Part shown: positions 10,995 to 20,793 of the stretch, piece after piece
Layout: every line of letters begins with the position of its first letter
How positions within the stretch are numbered: position 1 is the first letter of the stretch
Assembly (NCBI GenBank): GCA_963693315.1
Contig: OY856187.1
Coordinates: forward strand, 389,473,748-389,537,747
Length of the DNA: 64,000 nt
Reading direction: 5' to 3'
DNA from: Diogma glabrata
Lineage: Eukaryota; Arthropoda; Insecta; Diptera; Cylindrotomidae
Program-made: the position numbers and the translations under genes
Notes under the pieces: model-generated
The model's input: the letters and a program-made list of their open reading frames with translations, nothing else
What the model was told of the DNA's origin: nothing
Databases searched by the model: none

Positions 10995-12042
10995 TTAACA
11001 AGTTTGACTAACATTATCTGTACTAATTTCGCCACAGATTTTACATTTATCTTCTTCATCTTTCTCTAGTATACACTTACAATCTTCGTTTTGCTTAATA
11101 TTTACACAAACCCGAAAGTTATCGATCTCCTGCAAAGTATCGGATAGATCGTCGGTCTCTACAGTCATTAATTGTAATTCTGATACTAATTTATCATAAA
11201 CGTATGTCTTAGCTATTAAATCGTCCGTAATTATATATAATTTTGAAGGACATCTTAAAACCATATCAAAACAAGAAAAAACAATAGTTTTTCGTTCTGC
11301 ATCTCGATGAATTCCCCAAATGGTGCTAGGAAGCGTTATCTCAAACACATCATCAAATAACACTTCAAATTTCAAACTGTATTGATTCTCTAAATTTGTT
11401 TCTTCGATGATTTGTAGATTTTGTGCTTCGGTTATTTCTGTTATTTCCATTAAAGTTTCTTCTGGCTCGACAACAATTATTTGTTCTTCTGGTTTGCTTT
11501 CATCAGATTCCTAAATCAAACAAAATAAAATAAATTTTTATATTGAGTTAAATTCAAACCGTACCTTTGTCTTAATTTCTACGCGAACTAATGCGTTTCT
11601 TGCCTTTTTTCTGAGTTTCTACAAGTAAAAAGTGTTAATCTATTATGAAATTACTACAATATTATAAAAGTAACGTACCGTTTGAACTAAGGTATCATCA
11701 ATACCTAGATTTAACGAGGGAACTACATAAGGTTTTAGCATGGGCTTTTTCCTTTCTAATGAATGAACAGCGCCATTTATTACGTGATCCCAAGTTGTAA
11801 TAATATCATCCTTATGGAAATGACGTTCACATATTCGATCCAGTTTTCTAAATTCACGCTTAAACGTCGGCAAAACTTCTTTCCATTTTAAAAACAAATC
11901 ATTCTCCTATTGAAAATATGAAATCTAATAATGTTTACACAATTAAATATAAAATAAGTTATACTTTGGGCGCCATAAACATCATTCTTCTTGAATAATT
12001 TTTACAAAAGTTATCACAAAAAGGAATAAAACAATTTCTCAT
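10995..12042 (-). CDS. THAP zinc-finger protein, 4 exons, 291 aa
   Basis: Coding exons are 12042-11965, 11906-11679, 11618-11565 and 11510-10995. All introns are short (about 55-60 bp), have gt/ag borders and are in phase 0. The N-terminus starts MRNCFIPFC, giving Cys4 and Cys9. Then come a conserved Trp (KWKEV, residue 34), ICERHF with Cys52 and His55, and LKPYVVPSL at 84-91. This is the C2CH THAP DNA-binding module with its closing AVPTL-like box. Residues 103-120 are basic. The middle is acidic, and the C-terminus is Cys-rich (DCKCILEKDEEDKCKICGE), perhaps a small zinc site. No DDE transposase domain is visible. THAP proteins bind DNA in the nucleus; the target is unknown. It could be a host regulator or a domesticated P-element-type fragment. 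The intact four-exon frame argues for a functional gene. Confidence 0.82.
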
Positions 12043-12305
12043 TGTTAATTCTTATAAAATTGATAGATTAATTTAAGCAAAAATTAATTTAAAAATGTTT
12101 GGTTTATAGAAATTAGTGACAATTACAAACAACTCTTTTGACATAAAATTTTTCCAATCCTCGTCTTAGTGTGGCGCTGTGGTCTTAAATAAGTGCTCGA
12201 ATTGCACATATTATTCCCATCCGAGTTTTTGTTACTAGAAATACGTCTACATTCTGTAGGCATTCATTATACATACATAGATTATTACTACATTCATTAA
12301 AAGTC

Positions 12306-12830
12306 TGTTCCGGTGTTTACCGCAATGGCGCTGCAAAAGGGGGATAAGAGAAAAAATCACTAAAATTTTATATGGGATTCCATACAAAACACAACTTGAA
12401 TAATTTTAAAAGTTATCTAAGAAATTTCTCATTTTACCACAATTGAACAATTTTAATTTGATTATAAAGTATTATTGACTATATATTAAGCGTAATATAT
12501 AAAATATTATCTTTAAGTCTCTCAAAAAAGAAACATAAAAATTGCCAAAATTTCCCATACAAAGTTGTATGAAAAATTTAACCCATTTTCGTATTTGTTT
12601 TACGGACAGAAAAAGTAAAATATTTTACATATTATGCTTAATATATAGTCAATAATAGTTCATAAACAAATTTAAATTATTTCATTGTAGTAAAATGAAA
12701 AGTTTCATAGATAATTTTTAAAATTATTCAAGTTGTGTTTTGTATGAAATCCCATATAAAATTTTTTGAATTTATTCTCTTATCCCCTTTTTGAAGCGCC
12801 ATTGCGGTAAACACCGGAACAGAAAAATCG
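12306..12830. repeat. PAL palindromic repeat, unit 1
   Basis: An inverted repeat about 520 bp long. The outer arms begin gttccggtgtttaccgcaat and end with its complement, and both carry the landmark accgcaatggcgctgcaaaa. The inner arms include ttgactatatattaagcgta and its complement. A transcript would fold along its whole length. The junction to unit 2 is the short palindrome aatcgccctatagggcgatt. Confidence 0.85.
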
Positions 12831-13375
12831 CCCTATAGGGCGATTTTTCTATTCCTGTGTTTACCGCAATGGCGCTGCAAAAAGGGGATAAGAGAAAAAA
12901 TCACAAAAATTTTATATGGAATTCCATACAAAACACAATTGGAATAATTTTAAAAGTTATCTATGAAATTTCTCATTTTACTACAATTAAATAATTTAAA
13001 TTTGTTTATGAAGTATTATTGACAATATATTAAGCATAATATATAAAATATTTTCTTTTCTTCTGTCTGTAAAACAAATACGAAAATAGGTTAAATTTTT
13101 CATACAACTTTGTATGGGAAATTTTGATAATTTTTATGTTTCTTTTTTGAGCGACTTAAGAATAGTATTTTATATATTACGCTTAAAATATAGTCAATAA
13201 TACTCCATAAGCAAATTAAAATTGTTCAATTGTGGTAAAATGAGAAATTTCATAGATAATTTTTAAAATTATTCAAGTTGTGTTTTGTATGAAATCCCAT
13301 ATAAATTTTTTGAATTTATTCTTTTATCTCCCCTTTTGCAGCGCCATTGCGGTAAACAACGGAACCGAAAAACCG
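12831..13375. repeat. PAL palindromic repeat, unit 2
   Basis: A second head-to-tail unit with the same outer (accgcaatggcgctgcaaaa) and inner (ttgacaatatattaagcata) arms as unit 1, diverged by scattered changes. Tandem full palindromes of this kind are unstable to clone and assemble, and the assembly gap at 18801 starts at the end of the third unit. Confidence 0.83.
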
Positions 13376-13929
13376 CTCTATAGACATAAACTTAACAACA
13401 TTTTTTTAAATCGTTCAAGTTTTGTTTTACAAAAAATCATATGTAAATTCTATTTTTTGAAATATTTTCTCTTATGTACCTTTTTGCGGTGAACATGGGA
13501 ATAGAGCGATTTTTCTGTTCCTGTGTTTGCCGCAATGGCGCTACAAATGGTAGATATAAAACAGAAAAACTTATATAGGGGGCTTCCATACAAAACAGAA
13601 CTTGAAAAGAACTTTTTTTAAATTATGAATGAAATTGCTCATATAACTCCAATTAAACAATTTTAATTTGTTGATAAAGTATTATTAACCATATATTGAA
13701 CATAATATATAAAATGTTATCGTTAAGGAGTATAAAAAATACGAAAATGATCGAGTTTTTCCATACATCTTTGTATGGGAGATTTTGTATTTTAGAGAAT
13801 TTTTATTTTGCTTTATACCAGGGGCGCACTCAAGGGGGGAGGGGGGTTTCGAGTCCGTACCCCCTCTAACCGATAATTTTTGGGGATTTTTTTAGATATT
13901 GTATAATGTATATAGTGATAATAAATTAT

Positions 13930-14080
13930 AATTTAACGTTTCTGAATATCAGAAGATACGATGCTAACTAGGGAACTAAAATTTGGTAGTACATATTGAT
14001 TAATTTTCTTTGAAGATTTTTGAACGCTAATTTTAAAGTTTTGAGGATGACCTGGGTTGCTCAGTAAATTTAGTAGCTTT
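13930..14080 (-). mobile_element. LINE-A (A2 subfamily) 3'-end scrap
   Basis: The stretch gatgctaactagggaacta and the following ttaattttctttgaagattt match, inverted, the last codons and 3'UTR of the LINE-A copy at 46470-46560. Only about 150 bp are recognisable. Confidence 0.7.
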
Positions 14081-14870
14081 TTTCGTAATAAATAGATATT
14101 TCTTTGCATGTATTAGTTTTCTACATACATTTCTTTCTATTTGTATTTATTGCATTTTTAAATTTACTCTAAACCCATATATCAGTTTTCGGAACGATTA
14201 ATTGGAATAAACTTGCTCGTACCCACGTGAATTATTTTTGAAAAATTAGAAGCAGAAATGTTTGAATTAAACATATCTTTAAGCTCCTGCCAATCTGCAG
14301 TTCTTTAATCCCAAAAAAGACTAGGATCAGATTTAATCTGTTTAGAGACTTATAAATTTAAATATGTGTAAATCAAATTATGATCTGTTCCACCTAAAAG
14401 TTCTGATACTCTAGATTGTACCAACGAAAGATCATTTATCAAAAAAAAAAAACAAAAAGCAATTTACTACTTTGGCCAGGATTGTCAGGAACTCTAGTAG
14501 GTTGATCCATTATCTGAGTTAAAAAAATATAAAAGTAAAATAATAATATAGTATAAATTTTGTTTGACTAGAATGCTTTCAATACATGCGTTCTCTTTTC
14601 AATAATGAAACCCTAACAAAAATATTTGTTTTCCAAGGCAGCCAAATTGGTCCTTGAAACAAACGTAGATTATTTAACATTTGGATCCATAACAAAAATC
14701 CCTTAAATCGTTCCCACTATCTAAAGGTCAATAAAATATCGAACCAGATAATCAAAAACGAAAAAATTAAAAAACAGAAATTAACAGAGCGAAAGCGGAA
14801 AACTTTCTACCATGTTCATTTCTGACCAAAGTTTTACAGTGCCATTCATTCTTTAAAGCCTGGTACCAAA
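14081..14870. other. hAT interior, nothing recognised
   Basis: AT-rich sequence between two LINE-A pieces inside the large hAT element, with no coding signal that I can support. Confidence 0.4.
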
Positions 14871-14879
14871 TATTCTATC

Positions 14880-15655
14880 CCTCTTGTTATTGTGGTGAAT
14901 TAATAGTCACTGACGCAGCAAGAAAAGCCACGTTGCTCGCGGAACGCTTTCCTTTAAATTCGACCGTTTTGGAAACTCCTAAAGAAATGTTGCAAATCCA
15001 GTCTTCAGGAATGAAAATGAAAGATCATCACTTACACCTCCTCTTACCTAAATATTCTACAAACCCTATAAATCTGGTATTTTTTTGCTTCATGCTAGAA
15101 GATTGGCTAACTTCAGCCCGTCCAGCCCGTCCCCAAAAAATGAACATTTTGCAAAATGTGATATTTCAAATTATAGATCAATAACCTTACTCTAAGTCAT
15201 ATCTAAAATATACGAGCAATACAGTAATACACACAAATCCAAATTTTATGGAACTCAACCATTTAATATCTGACAGCCAATACGGTTTTCGAAACAAAAT
15301 ATTAACAACCGATCTATTGAACTATCTATGTAACACATCGTTGGAACAGCACACTTGAAAAAGGTTGTAAAACGTATGTTATTGCATTAGACATCTTAAA
15401 AGCATTTGATCGAATCTTGCGTGCCAACCTGATCAACAAGCTCGTTGTGTACGGATTTCAACCCGTAGTCATAAAGCTGATTCATAATTTTCTCACCGAC
15501 CAATACATTTCGGTATCCATCGATGGCTTTTCCTTTGAGTCGGAATTAGTTAACGCTAGTGTACCCCAACGCTCATTTTTATGCTCCACTCTATTTTTTA
15601 TTTATATAAACGCACTGTTGAAAATCACCAGTAATCCGATAAATAGGATATAAAT
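14880..15655 (+). pseudogene. LINE-A RT fragment (left part of a split copy)
   Basis: In broken frames this encodes RT fingers and palm: a degenerate ITLL region, LISDSQYGFRNKILTTDLLN, VIALDILKAFDRILRANLINKLVVYG (first catalytic Asp), then the frame 15417-15653 ending SVPQRSFLCSTLFFIYINAL and LKITSNPIN. It stops exactly before the FADD box; the 124-828 copy shows what should follow. PQGS is mutated to PQRS. The rest of this LINE continues at about 16500-16637 and 18342-18531. Confidence 0.82.
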
Positions 15656-16284
15656 AGGATATAAATATATATTAACTGTTATGATCCTTTTTTAAATAAT
15701 TGTATTTCCCTTTTATCTAGGGTTAGTTAATTCTGTGATTGACACTTTTTAAAACACATGTATACATTTAATTCGGATAGTTAATTCTTTATTTTTTTAA
15801 AGTTATTTTAAATTAGGTAAAATAGAAAAACCTTTGGAACTGAACTTTATTTAATTTTTTAGTTTAACTTAAAACTAACAACGTTTGAAACTTTTCGGAA
15901 GCTTATTTATTCACTATTTCATACTGAATCACTGCTTGATACTCACTATTTTCTGCCTGACTGATTTTAACTTTACTTAAGATTAACTGACCACTTCAGT
16001 TCACTGCCAAAATATTACTCACAACTTTTTATTTTTCTTCCATTTAATTATTAGTTGTAGGGGAAATGTTGTTAACCGTTATTTCCCGTTATCAAAAAAA
16101 GACAACCAATTAAAAACTAATAAAAACAATTTAACACAATTGACCTAATTTAAAGGGTTTCCCAATACAAAAAATTCACAAGTCAAGAAACTGAGTTCGT
16201 TCACATAATTTTTATATTTATTAAATAAATATGAAAAATGTGCGAATCTGCACTTTTGATTTGGTTAAACATTTTGTATTGGGA
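15656..16284. other. Unidentified insert inside the split LINE-A
   Basis: AT-rich DNA that breaks LINE-A after the Asn-Pro-Ile-Asn codons. It starts with two copies of taaataggata and has no coding potential. It may be part of the same insertion as the repeat-R fragment that follows. The phrase ttttgtattgggaaatcac near 16270 recurs in altered form, inverted, near 16157 (gggtttcccaatacaaaa), so a ~120-bp hairpin is present. Confidence 0.5.
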
Positions 16285-16480
16285 AATCACAAATTGGTTA
16301 CAAAATTACTTCGGGTTGAAAGACCTAAGTATTACATTCATGAGGTCAAAGTGAAATTCTTACCCCCACTTTTTTTGGCATTTCTCGACGTTTTAGGACC
16401 TACTGATTCTTAAAAAGCAAAAAAAAAATGTATGTCTGTCTGTCGGCCGGATGTCTGTCTGTCGGCCAGTCTGTCGGCCA
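16285..16480 (+). repeat. Repeat-R fragment (third copy)
   Basis: It shares ttacttcggg-ttgaaagacct, gtattacattcatgag, tcttacccccac, ggcatttctcgacgttttag and the tgtctgtcggcc microsatellite with the copy at 50440-50590 (same strand) and the copy at 37740-37860 (inverted). It stops after the tgtctgtcggcc cluster, where LINE-A resumes. Confidence 0.8.
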
Positions 16481-16499
16481 GTGCTCGGATGGTATCGGT

Positions 16500-16637
16500 T
16501 CCATCAAGCAATCGAATCAACCATCTTGTTTTCCCTGTTTTAGACGTCAATTTGTTTATGCAAACAGTCAAACTGTTGAGACCACACACTTTCAAAGTGA
16601 CAGAATGCAGAGGATTTTCTTTGTGCATACATCGTAC
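16500..16637 (+). pseudogene. LINE-A C-terminal piece, left of FB-A
   Basis: The frame reads HTFKVTECR and then a degenerate FFV block, matching HPFTVQVTRCRTVAFQRDFF of the copy near 46330-46390. It ends at the 9-bp duplication ACATCGTAC, into which the foldback inserted. Confidence 0.65.
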
Positions 16638-16954
16638 GGTGTCGTGATAAAATATCACACGAAAAAATCCCACACGAAATAATATCACGTCGAAAATATC
16701 ACAACGAGAAAATCACACTATACGAAAATATCACATCACAAAAATATCACATGACGAAAATATCACATCCTAAAATCACACGCGAGAAAATATCACATCC
16801 TAAAATCACACACGAAAAAATATCACATCCTAAAATCACACGTGTAAAAATATCACATCCTAAAATCACACGGGAAAAATATAACATCCTAAAATCACAA
16901 GCGTAAAAATATCGCTTTCTTAAGGCTCGTCTCCACTAACCGCACGGAACGTTC

Positions 16955-17195
16955 GCTAAAACCGGGCATTCACATACAACAGAAACAGAATTTCATACAA
17001 TTTTTTAACAGCAAAAAATTCTATTGCTGTAAAATTTGTATGAAATTCTGTTTCTGTTTTATGAGAATTTCAGCCTTAAAGGCTGAAAATCACATAATTC
17101 CATGCAAATTTCACAGCAACAGAATTTTTTGCTGTCAAATTTGTATGAAATTCTCTTTCTGTTTCTGTTGTATGTGAATGCCCGGCTTTAAGTTT
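16955..17195. repeat. MITE-like palindrome in the FB-A core
   Basis: The arms begin ccgggcattcacatacaaca and end with the complement (ttgtatgtgaatgcccgg). Inside, atttcatacaa and ttgtatgaaat pairs continue the pairing in two sub-hairpins, including ttcagccttaaaggctgaaa. There is no gene. Confidence 0.75.
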
Positions 17196-17560
17196 GCAAA
17201 GATTTATTTATTTAGTGGAGACACGAACAAACATTTGCTAACATTTGTTAGTTTACCGTTAAAAATATGGCAAACATGATGTTATTGCATTTTGAATAAA
17301 ACAAAAAATACTTTTTGTTAAAATATTATAAAATTGTGTAATTGGTTTTAATAATGAATTTTATCAATTTGTTTGGCAAGTAAAAGCTGTCAAAGTTTTT
17401 ATTGTAAAATTTCCGGCACTTTAACAAATGTTAGCAAACTTATGTTTTTAGAAAACGTTTGGTTGGTGGAGACAGATTGTTAGCAAACGTTAGTAAACAT
17501 TAGTAATTACGTTAGTTGTTTGTATTCGTGCAGTGGAGACTACCTTAAAATCACACGAGA
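17196..17560. repeat. Second small inverted repeat in the FB-A core
   Basis: The motif gtctccactaa (16930) has complements at tagtggagac (17213), tggtggagac (17467) and cagtggagac (17533). Internally, aacatttgttag and ctaac/gttag pairs recur. It looks like one or two worn MITEs built on the end sequence gtctccact. Confidence 0.55.
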
Positions 17561-18341
17561 AAAAATAGCGCCCTAAAATCACAGGCGTAAAAATATATCA
17601 CATCCTAAAATCACACACGAAAACATATCATGGAAAACATTTTATTGTACAAAAACACAACGTCGGTTATATTATATATAAATTTTAACGAACAATTGTA
17701 ACGACCATTGAGACTTGAGACACAATCTTTCATATGAAACCGTATTCGACTTAGTAAAAACGTTTTCAACGATTTCATGTCATAGCAAAAAAATGATTCC
17801 CACTTAACTTATTTTGGATCCCAAATGATTTAAGCAATACTCATCTGAAATTTTAGATCGAAAAGATTTATAGTCGGTAAGACGGTAAGAGAAATTGATT
17901 GCATTTTTTCACAATTATGAATTTTTATTATTTTGATTTCTTATATCATACATATGAGCAATTCTTAACATTTCGATTTTTTTATCACGACTGTAATTTG
18001 TAAAAATATTTGCTCTTCTTTCTTCTTTCAAAAGTGCGCATTTCTGCAATCTCAAAACTTGTAATATTTCTGTGTTTTTCAATAAAATTCTTTGCATATT
18101 TTTTCGCGTGTGATTTTAGGATGTGATATTTTTACAAGTGTGATTTTAGGATGTGATATTTTCTCGCGTGTGATTTTAGGAAGTGATATTTTTTCGCGTG
18201 TTATTTTAGGATGTGATATTTTCGAGATGTGATATTTTCGTGATGTGATATTTTTGTATAGTGTGATTTTTTCGCTGTGATATTTTCGACGTGATATTTT
18301 TTCGTGTGGGATTTTTTCGTGTGATATTTTATCATAGAACC

Positions 18342-18531
18342 ACATCGTACAAATGGAATGCTTTGCCGGAATCAATAGTCTCGGGAGCGTTCAATCCACA
18401 AAAGCTTAAAAAAGCATTCATCAACACCTCAGAATGCAAGTTGTTGTGAAACCTAGGTTTTAATAGGTATCTATGTGTTGTTGTGCTAAATATTGTAATT
18501 TCTATAGCATAATGCTTTTTATTAAAAAAAA
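18342..18531 (+). pseudogene. LINE-A 3' end, right of FB-A
   Basis: This continues the LINE-A reading (tacaaatggaatgctttgcc = YKWNALP) through the last codons and the 3'UTR with gttgttgtg and the tatgtgttgttgtg motif, and ends in a short A run before the hAT terminus. It matches 1068-1289. Confidence 0.8.
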
Positions 18532-18800
18532 ATTTTCTTTGGACCCCCTAAAACATTTTCCGTGTGCGCCCCTGCTTTATACAATAAGATCATGTTATTT
18601 ATTTGGTTTGAGTTTTAGTAATCAATACTTTATTAACAAACTTAAACCGCTTAAAAGCAGCAAAATGAGAAATTGCATCGATAATTTTTAAAAATATTAT
18701 AACGTTGTGTTTTGTATTGTCCATATAAATTTTTGAATTTTTTTCTTTTATGGTAGTAGCGCCATTGCGGTGGGAATCGGAATAGAAAAATCGCGCTCTG

Positions 18801-19000
18801 NNNNNNNNNNNNNNNNNNNNNNNNNNNNNNNNNNNNNNNNNNNNNNNNNNNNNNNNNNNNNNNNNNNNNNNNNNNNNNNNNNNNNNNNNNNNNNNNNNNN
18901 NNNNNNNNNNNNNNNNNNNNNNNNNNNNNNNNNNNNNNNNNNNNNNNNNNNNNNNNNNNNNNNNNNNNNNNNNNNNNNNNNNNNNNNNNNNNNNNNNNNN
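18801..19000. other. Assembly gap (200 Ns)
   Basis: A run of exactly 200 N, probably a nominal size. It starts at the end of PAL unit 3 and stops 76 bp short of an ABCG exon, so missing exons or more palindromic repeat may be hidden here. Confidence 0.98.
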
Positions 19001-19076
19001 GTAGATAACGTATCTGAAAAGAACAATATATTTTACAATTATTTAAATTTTGGTTAGTTTTTTGTGTTAGGATTAC

Positions 19077-19263
19077 CGTTTAAATAATGCACTAAATTGT
19101 CCAAAAAATCCCGCACGTTTTGTAAATTGTGGTAAATTTGCAAGCGGTACTGGTGGGGGAGCATTTGAGTTTACTTGTTCCCAAGCGTTAGCTAATGAAT
19201 CAATTCTTGATGATGATTCTAACATGGCAGCGGCAGATAAGTCATCCAATGTCACAAGATCCA
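19077..19263 (-). CDS. ABCG transporter, coding exon 6 (last one visible)
   Basis: The acceptor is tttcctgtag at 19264 and the donor cg|gtaatc at 19076. The exon completes codon 511 and adds 61 codons (512-572): DLVTLDDLSAAAMLES, a polar linker with APPPVP, then FTKRAGFFGQFSALFKR. In ABCG proteins this segment joins the NBD to the first membrane helix, the last part usually being the connecting helix. It ends in phase 2, so another exon must follow. No exon coding for the six-helix membrane domain is visible between here and the THAP gene. It may lie in the N gap or beyond the left edge. Confidence 0.85.
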
Positions 19264-19331
19264 CTACAGGAAAAAAATTTTTTGCTAAATCTTTGAACAT
19301 GTACAAATATTTTTATCAAGCGCGCACTTAC

Positions 19332-19906
19332 AATAATAATCAGCTGGATTTTTAAAAGGTGGACATGGATAACCCAATGAACCCATATGGCGTGGTAAAT
19401 CTGATCGACTTCCTGAAAAAATGGTTCTTCCTCCTGAGAGTAACAGTACTCCAGAGCACATTGATAATATTTCAAATGTTGGCGGTTGTAATGTCATAAT
19501 AACTATTCTTCCAGAACTACACCATTGTCTTAGGTATTCAACCAAAAAAAATGTATCGAATATATCCATATTTGTTGTTGGTTGGTCTAAAATTAAAATT
19601 GATGCTTGTGTCAGTAACTGACAAGCAACACTTAATCTCTGTTTCTCAGAATGTGTTAGTCTGGATATGTTTGTTGTTCGGACAGCAGCTAGTCCAAGAT
19701 CTTCAATCAGCATATCTATTTTATCAAATAGATCACTCCGATCGTAGGGCCCATGTAACGCTGCATGAAATGCCATTGTACTTTGCACGCTCATTCTTGG
19801 ATCAAGCGATGCTCTACTTGGCGAAGGTACAAAACTGCAAAGTTCTCTTAATCCCCGTTTTGTTACATGTTGTCCATTAACTAAGATATCTCCTGTTAGC
19901 CGTTCT
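19332..19906 (-). CDS. ABCG transporter, coding exon 5: degenerate nucleotide-binding domain
   Basis: Residues 320-510 of the predicted protein, with acceptor aactccag and donor t|gtaagt. It covers most of the ABC domain: TGDILVNGQ, the Q-loop region (LCSFVPSPS), ISRLTHSEKQRLSVA (402-406 replaces the LSGGE signature), ILILDQPT (Walker B, with Gln427 where the catalytic Glu should be), TNMD (D-loop), IVIMTLQPPT (the H-loop His is Gln459) and LGYPCPPFKNPADYY, a hallmark of ABCG half transporters. The family exports sterols and lipids as dimers at the plasma membrane. This chain probably cannot hydrolyse ATP alone and would be the passive partner. It is likely the insect ABCG8-like (Drosophila CG31121-type) gene; that assignment is from memory and unproven. 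Confidence 0.9.
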
Positions 19907-19971
19907 CTGGAGTTAAAAAACAATAATTAAAACATTTATGTTCACTTTTATTTTAAATTGACATTATCTAC

Positions 19972-20445
19972 CTTAAACCAACTAAAGCTTCCGTTAAAAT
20001 GGTGCCTTCCGTATGTGAAGTAGCCATTATTGCAAATAAATCTCCGGCTTTGGCTTGTAATGAAATTCCTCGTAAATTAGGAAGAACATCTATACAGTGA
20101 ACTTGAATATTTGGATATAGTAATCCAGCACCTGACGGTCTTCTTGACATTGAAATTTCTGATCGTGTTCGAGTTCCAATGGCAAGTCTGGAGTCATAAT
20201 CAAATCCCATTTCATTTCCAAGTAAATCGGCCTCACTGTGAGATCGATTACCATGATGCCGTCCACCATTATGATTATGATGACTTGATTGGTGATGTAC
20301 TAAATGTGTCCCCGCTATACTTGCTCTACTATTTGCTTGTCGTAATGCAGCTAATGGTATATTTCCTTGTGCTCTTGAGCTAGGCCGCGAGCTTTGTTGA
20401 TTATTTAACATCATTGCTCTAAAATCTGATTCACTTCGAAATTTT
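19972..20445 (-). CDS. ABCG transporter, coding exon 4: linker and Walker A region
   Basis: The acceptor is atttccag and the donor ag|gtagat; codons 162-318. The first ~100 residues are a polar linker with Ser/Arg, His-rich (HHQSSHHNHNGGRHHG) and RTRSEISMSRRPSG segments, possibly phosphorylated. The ABC domain starts near NIQVHCIDVLPNLRGISL. The P-loop position reads AIMATSHTEGTI: the glycines are replaced, and the lysine that binds ATP phosphates is Gly308. The phase joins exactly to exons 3 and 5 (each codon split ag|a giving Arg). Confidence 0.88.
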
Positions 20446-20506
20446 CTGGAAATACAAGTTGATTAAATAATAACAATAAAGTAAATAAAATAACAAACAT
20501 CGATAC

Positions 20507-20728
20507 CTTAAATTTGGTGGCACCCGACCTCTTGTTGTTTCATTGTCACTACTATCATAGCCAGAAGAACCAGCTCCTATTGCAGAACTTTCACGATAAC
20601 CTCGATTCACACGCCCTCTCCCTGGTCCTGGACCAGCACGGTGGGATCTTTGTGAACCAGAATTTGGTGGAAATACTCGTGGTAGGCCAAATTTTAGATA
20701 TGTATACATATTTGATCCCAACGGTGAT
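20507..20728 (-). CDS. ABCG transporter, coding exon 3: N-terminal region
   Basis: The acceptor is ttgatttag and the donor ag|gtatcg; codons 88-160. It encodes SPLGSNMYTYLKFGLPRVFP, then a basic/glycine-rich stretch (RAGPGPGRGRVNRGYRESS) and an acidic-polar SGYDSSDNETTRGR end. There is no membrane segment. It is continuous in phase with exons 2 and 4. Confidence 0.87.
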
Positions 20729-20793
20729 CTAAATCAATTTTTTTTAATAATTAAATAAAATTTCCAAATGATCAACAAAAATAAATTATTTAC

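Larger units (their letters stand above)
16638..18341. mobile_element. FB-A: foldback element with minisatellite arms and 9-bp TSD
   Basis: The element is 1704 bp, flanked by an identical 9-bp duplication ACATCGTAC (16629-16637 and 18342-18350). The ends are GGTGTCGTGATAAAAT and the complement of GGTTCTATGATAAAAT. Each arm (about 280 bp left, 250 bp right) is a tandem array of a ~22-bp unit of the form atatcacatcctaaaatcac, inverted between arms. The arms-of-tandem-repeats design and the 9-bp duplication are those of Foldback (FB) elements; MULE relatives are also possible. The core has no gene, only small MITE-like inverted repeats. It inserted into LINE-A: rejoining the flanks restores the ACATCGTACAAATGG coding stretch seen at 1065-1078 in related form. 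Confidence 0.9.
13819..18574. mobile_element. 4.76-kb hAT-type element with 8-bp TSD, host to nested insertions
   Basis: The ends are 11-bp perfect inverted repeats, CAGGGGCGCAC at 13819 and GTGCGCCCCTG ending 18574, each followed inward by G-rich/C-rich DNA. The flanks carry the identical 8-bp duplication CTTTATAC (13811-13818 and 18575-18582). This is the hAT signature. No transposase frame remains; the interior is filled by LINE-A pieces, a repeat-R fragment and foldback FB-A. The target was PAL unit 3. Confidence 0.9.
13508..18795. repeat. PAL palindromic repeat, unit 3, split by a hAT element
   Basis: The left half (13508-13818) starts with the gccgcaatggcgctacaaat version of the arm. 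The right half (18575-18795) ends with tagcgccattgcggtgggaa and gaaaaatcg. Removing 13819-18574 plus one TSD rejoins the two halves. The unit ends just before the run of Ns. Confidence 0.8.

Noticed and set aside
16680..16930. Regularly spaced repeats that look like a CRISPR array
   Set aside because: The units are contiguous minisatellite without unique spacers, are mirrored at 18090-18340 inside a foldback element, and the genome is eukaryotic.
18079..18375. 98-aa minus-strand frame rich in EKISHPKITR repeats
   Set aside because: It is the chance translation of the FB-A arm minisatellite.
18748..19057. Frames running through the N gap on both strands
   Set aside because: They exist only because Ns contain no stop codons.
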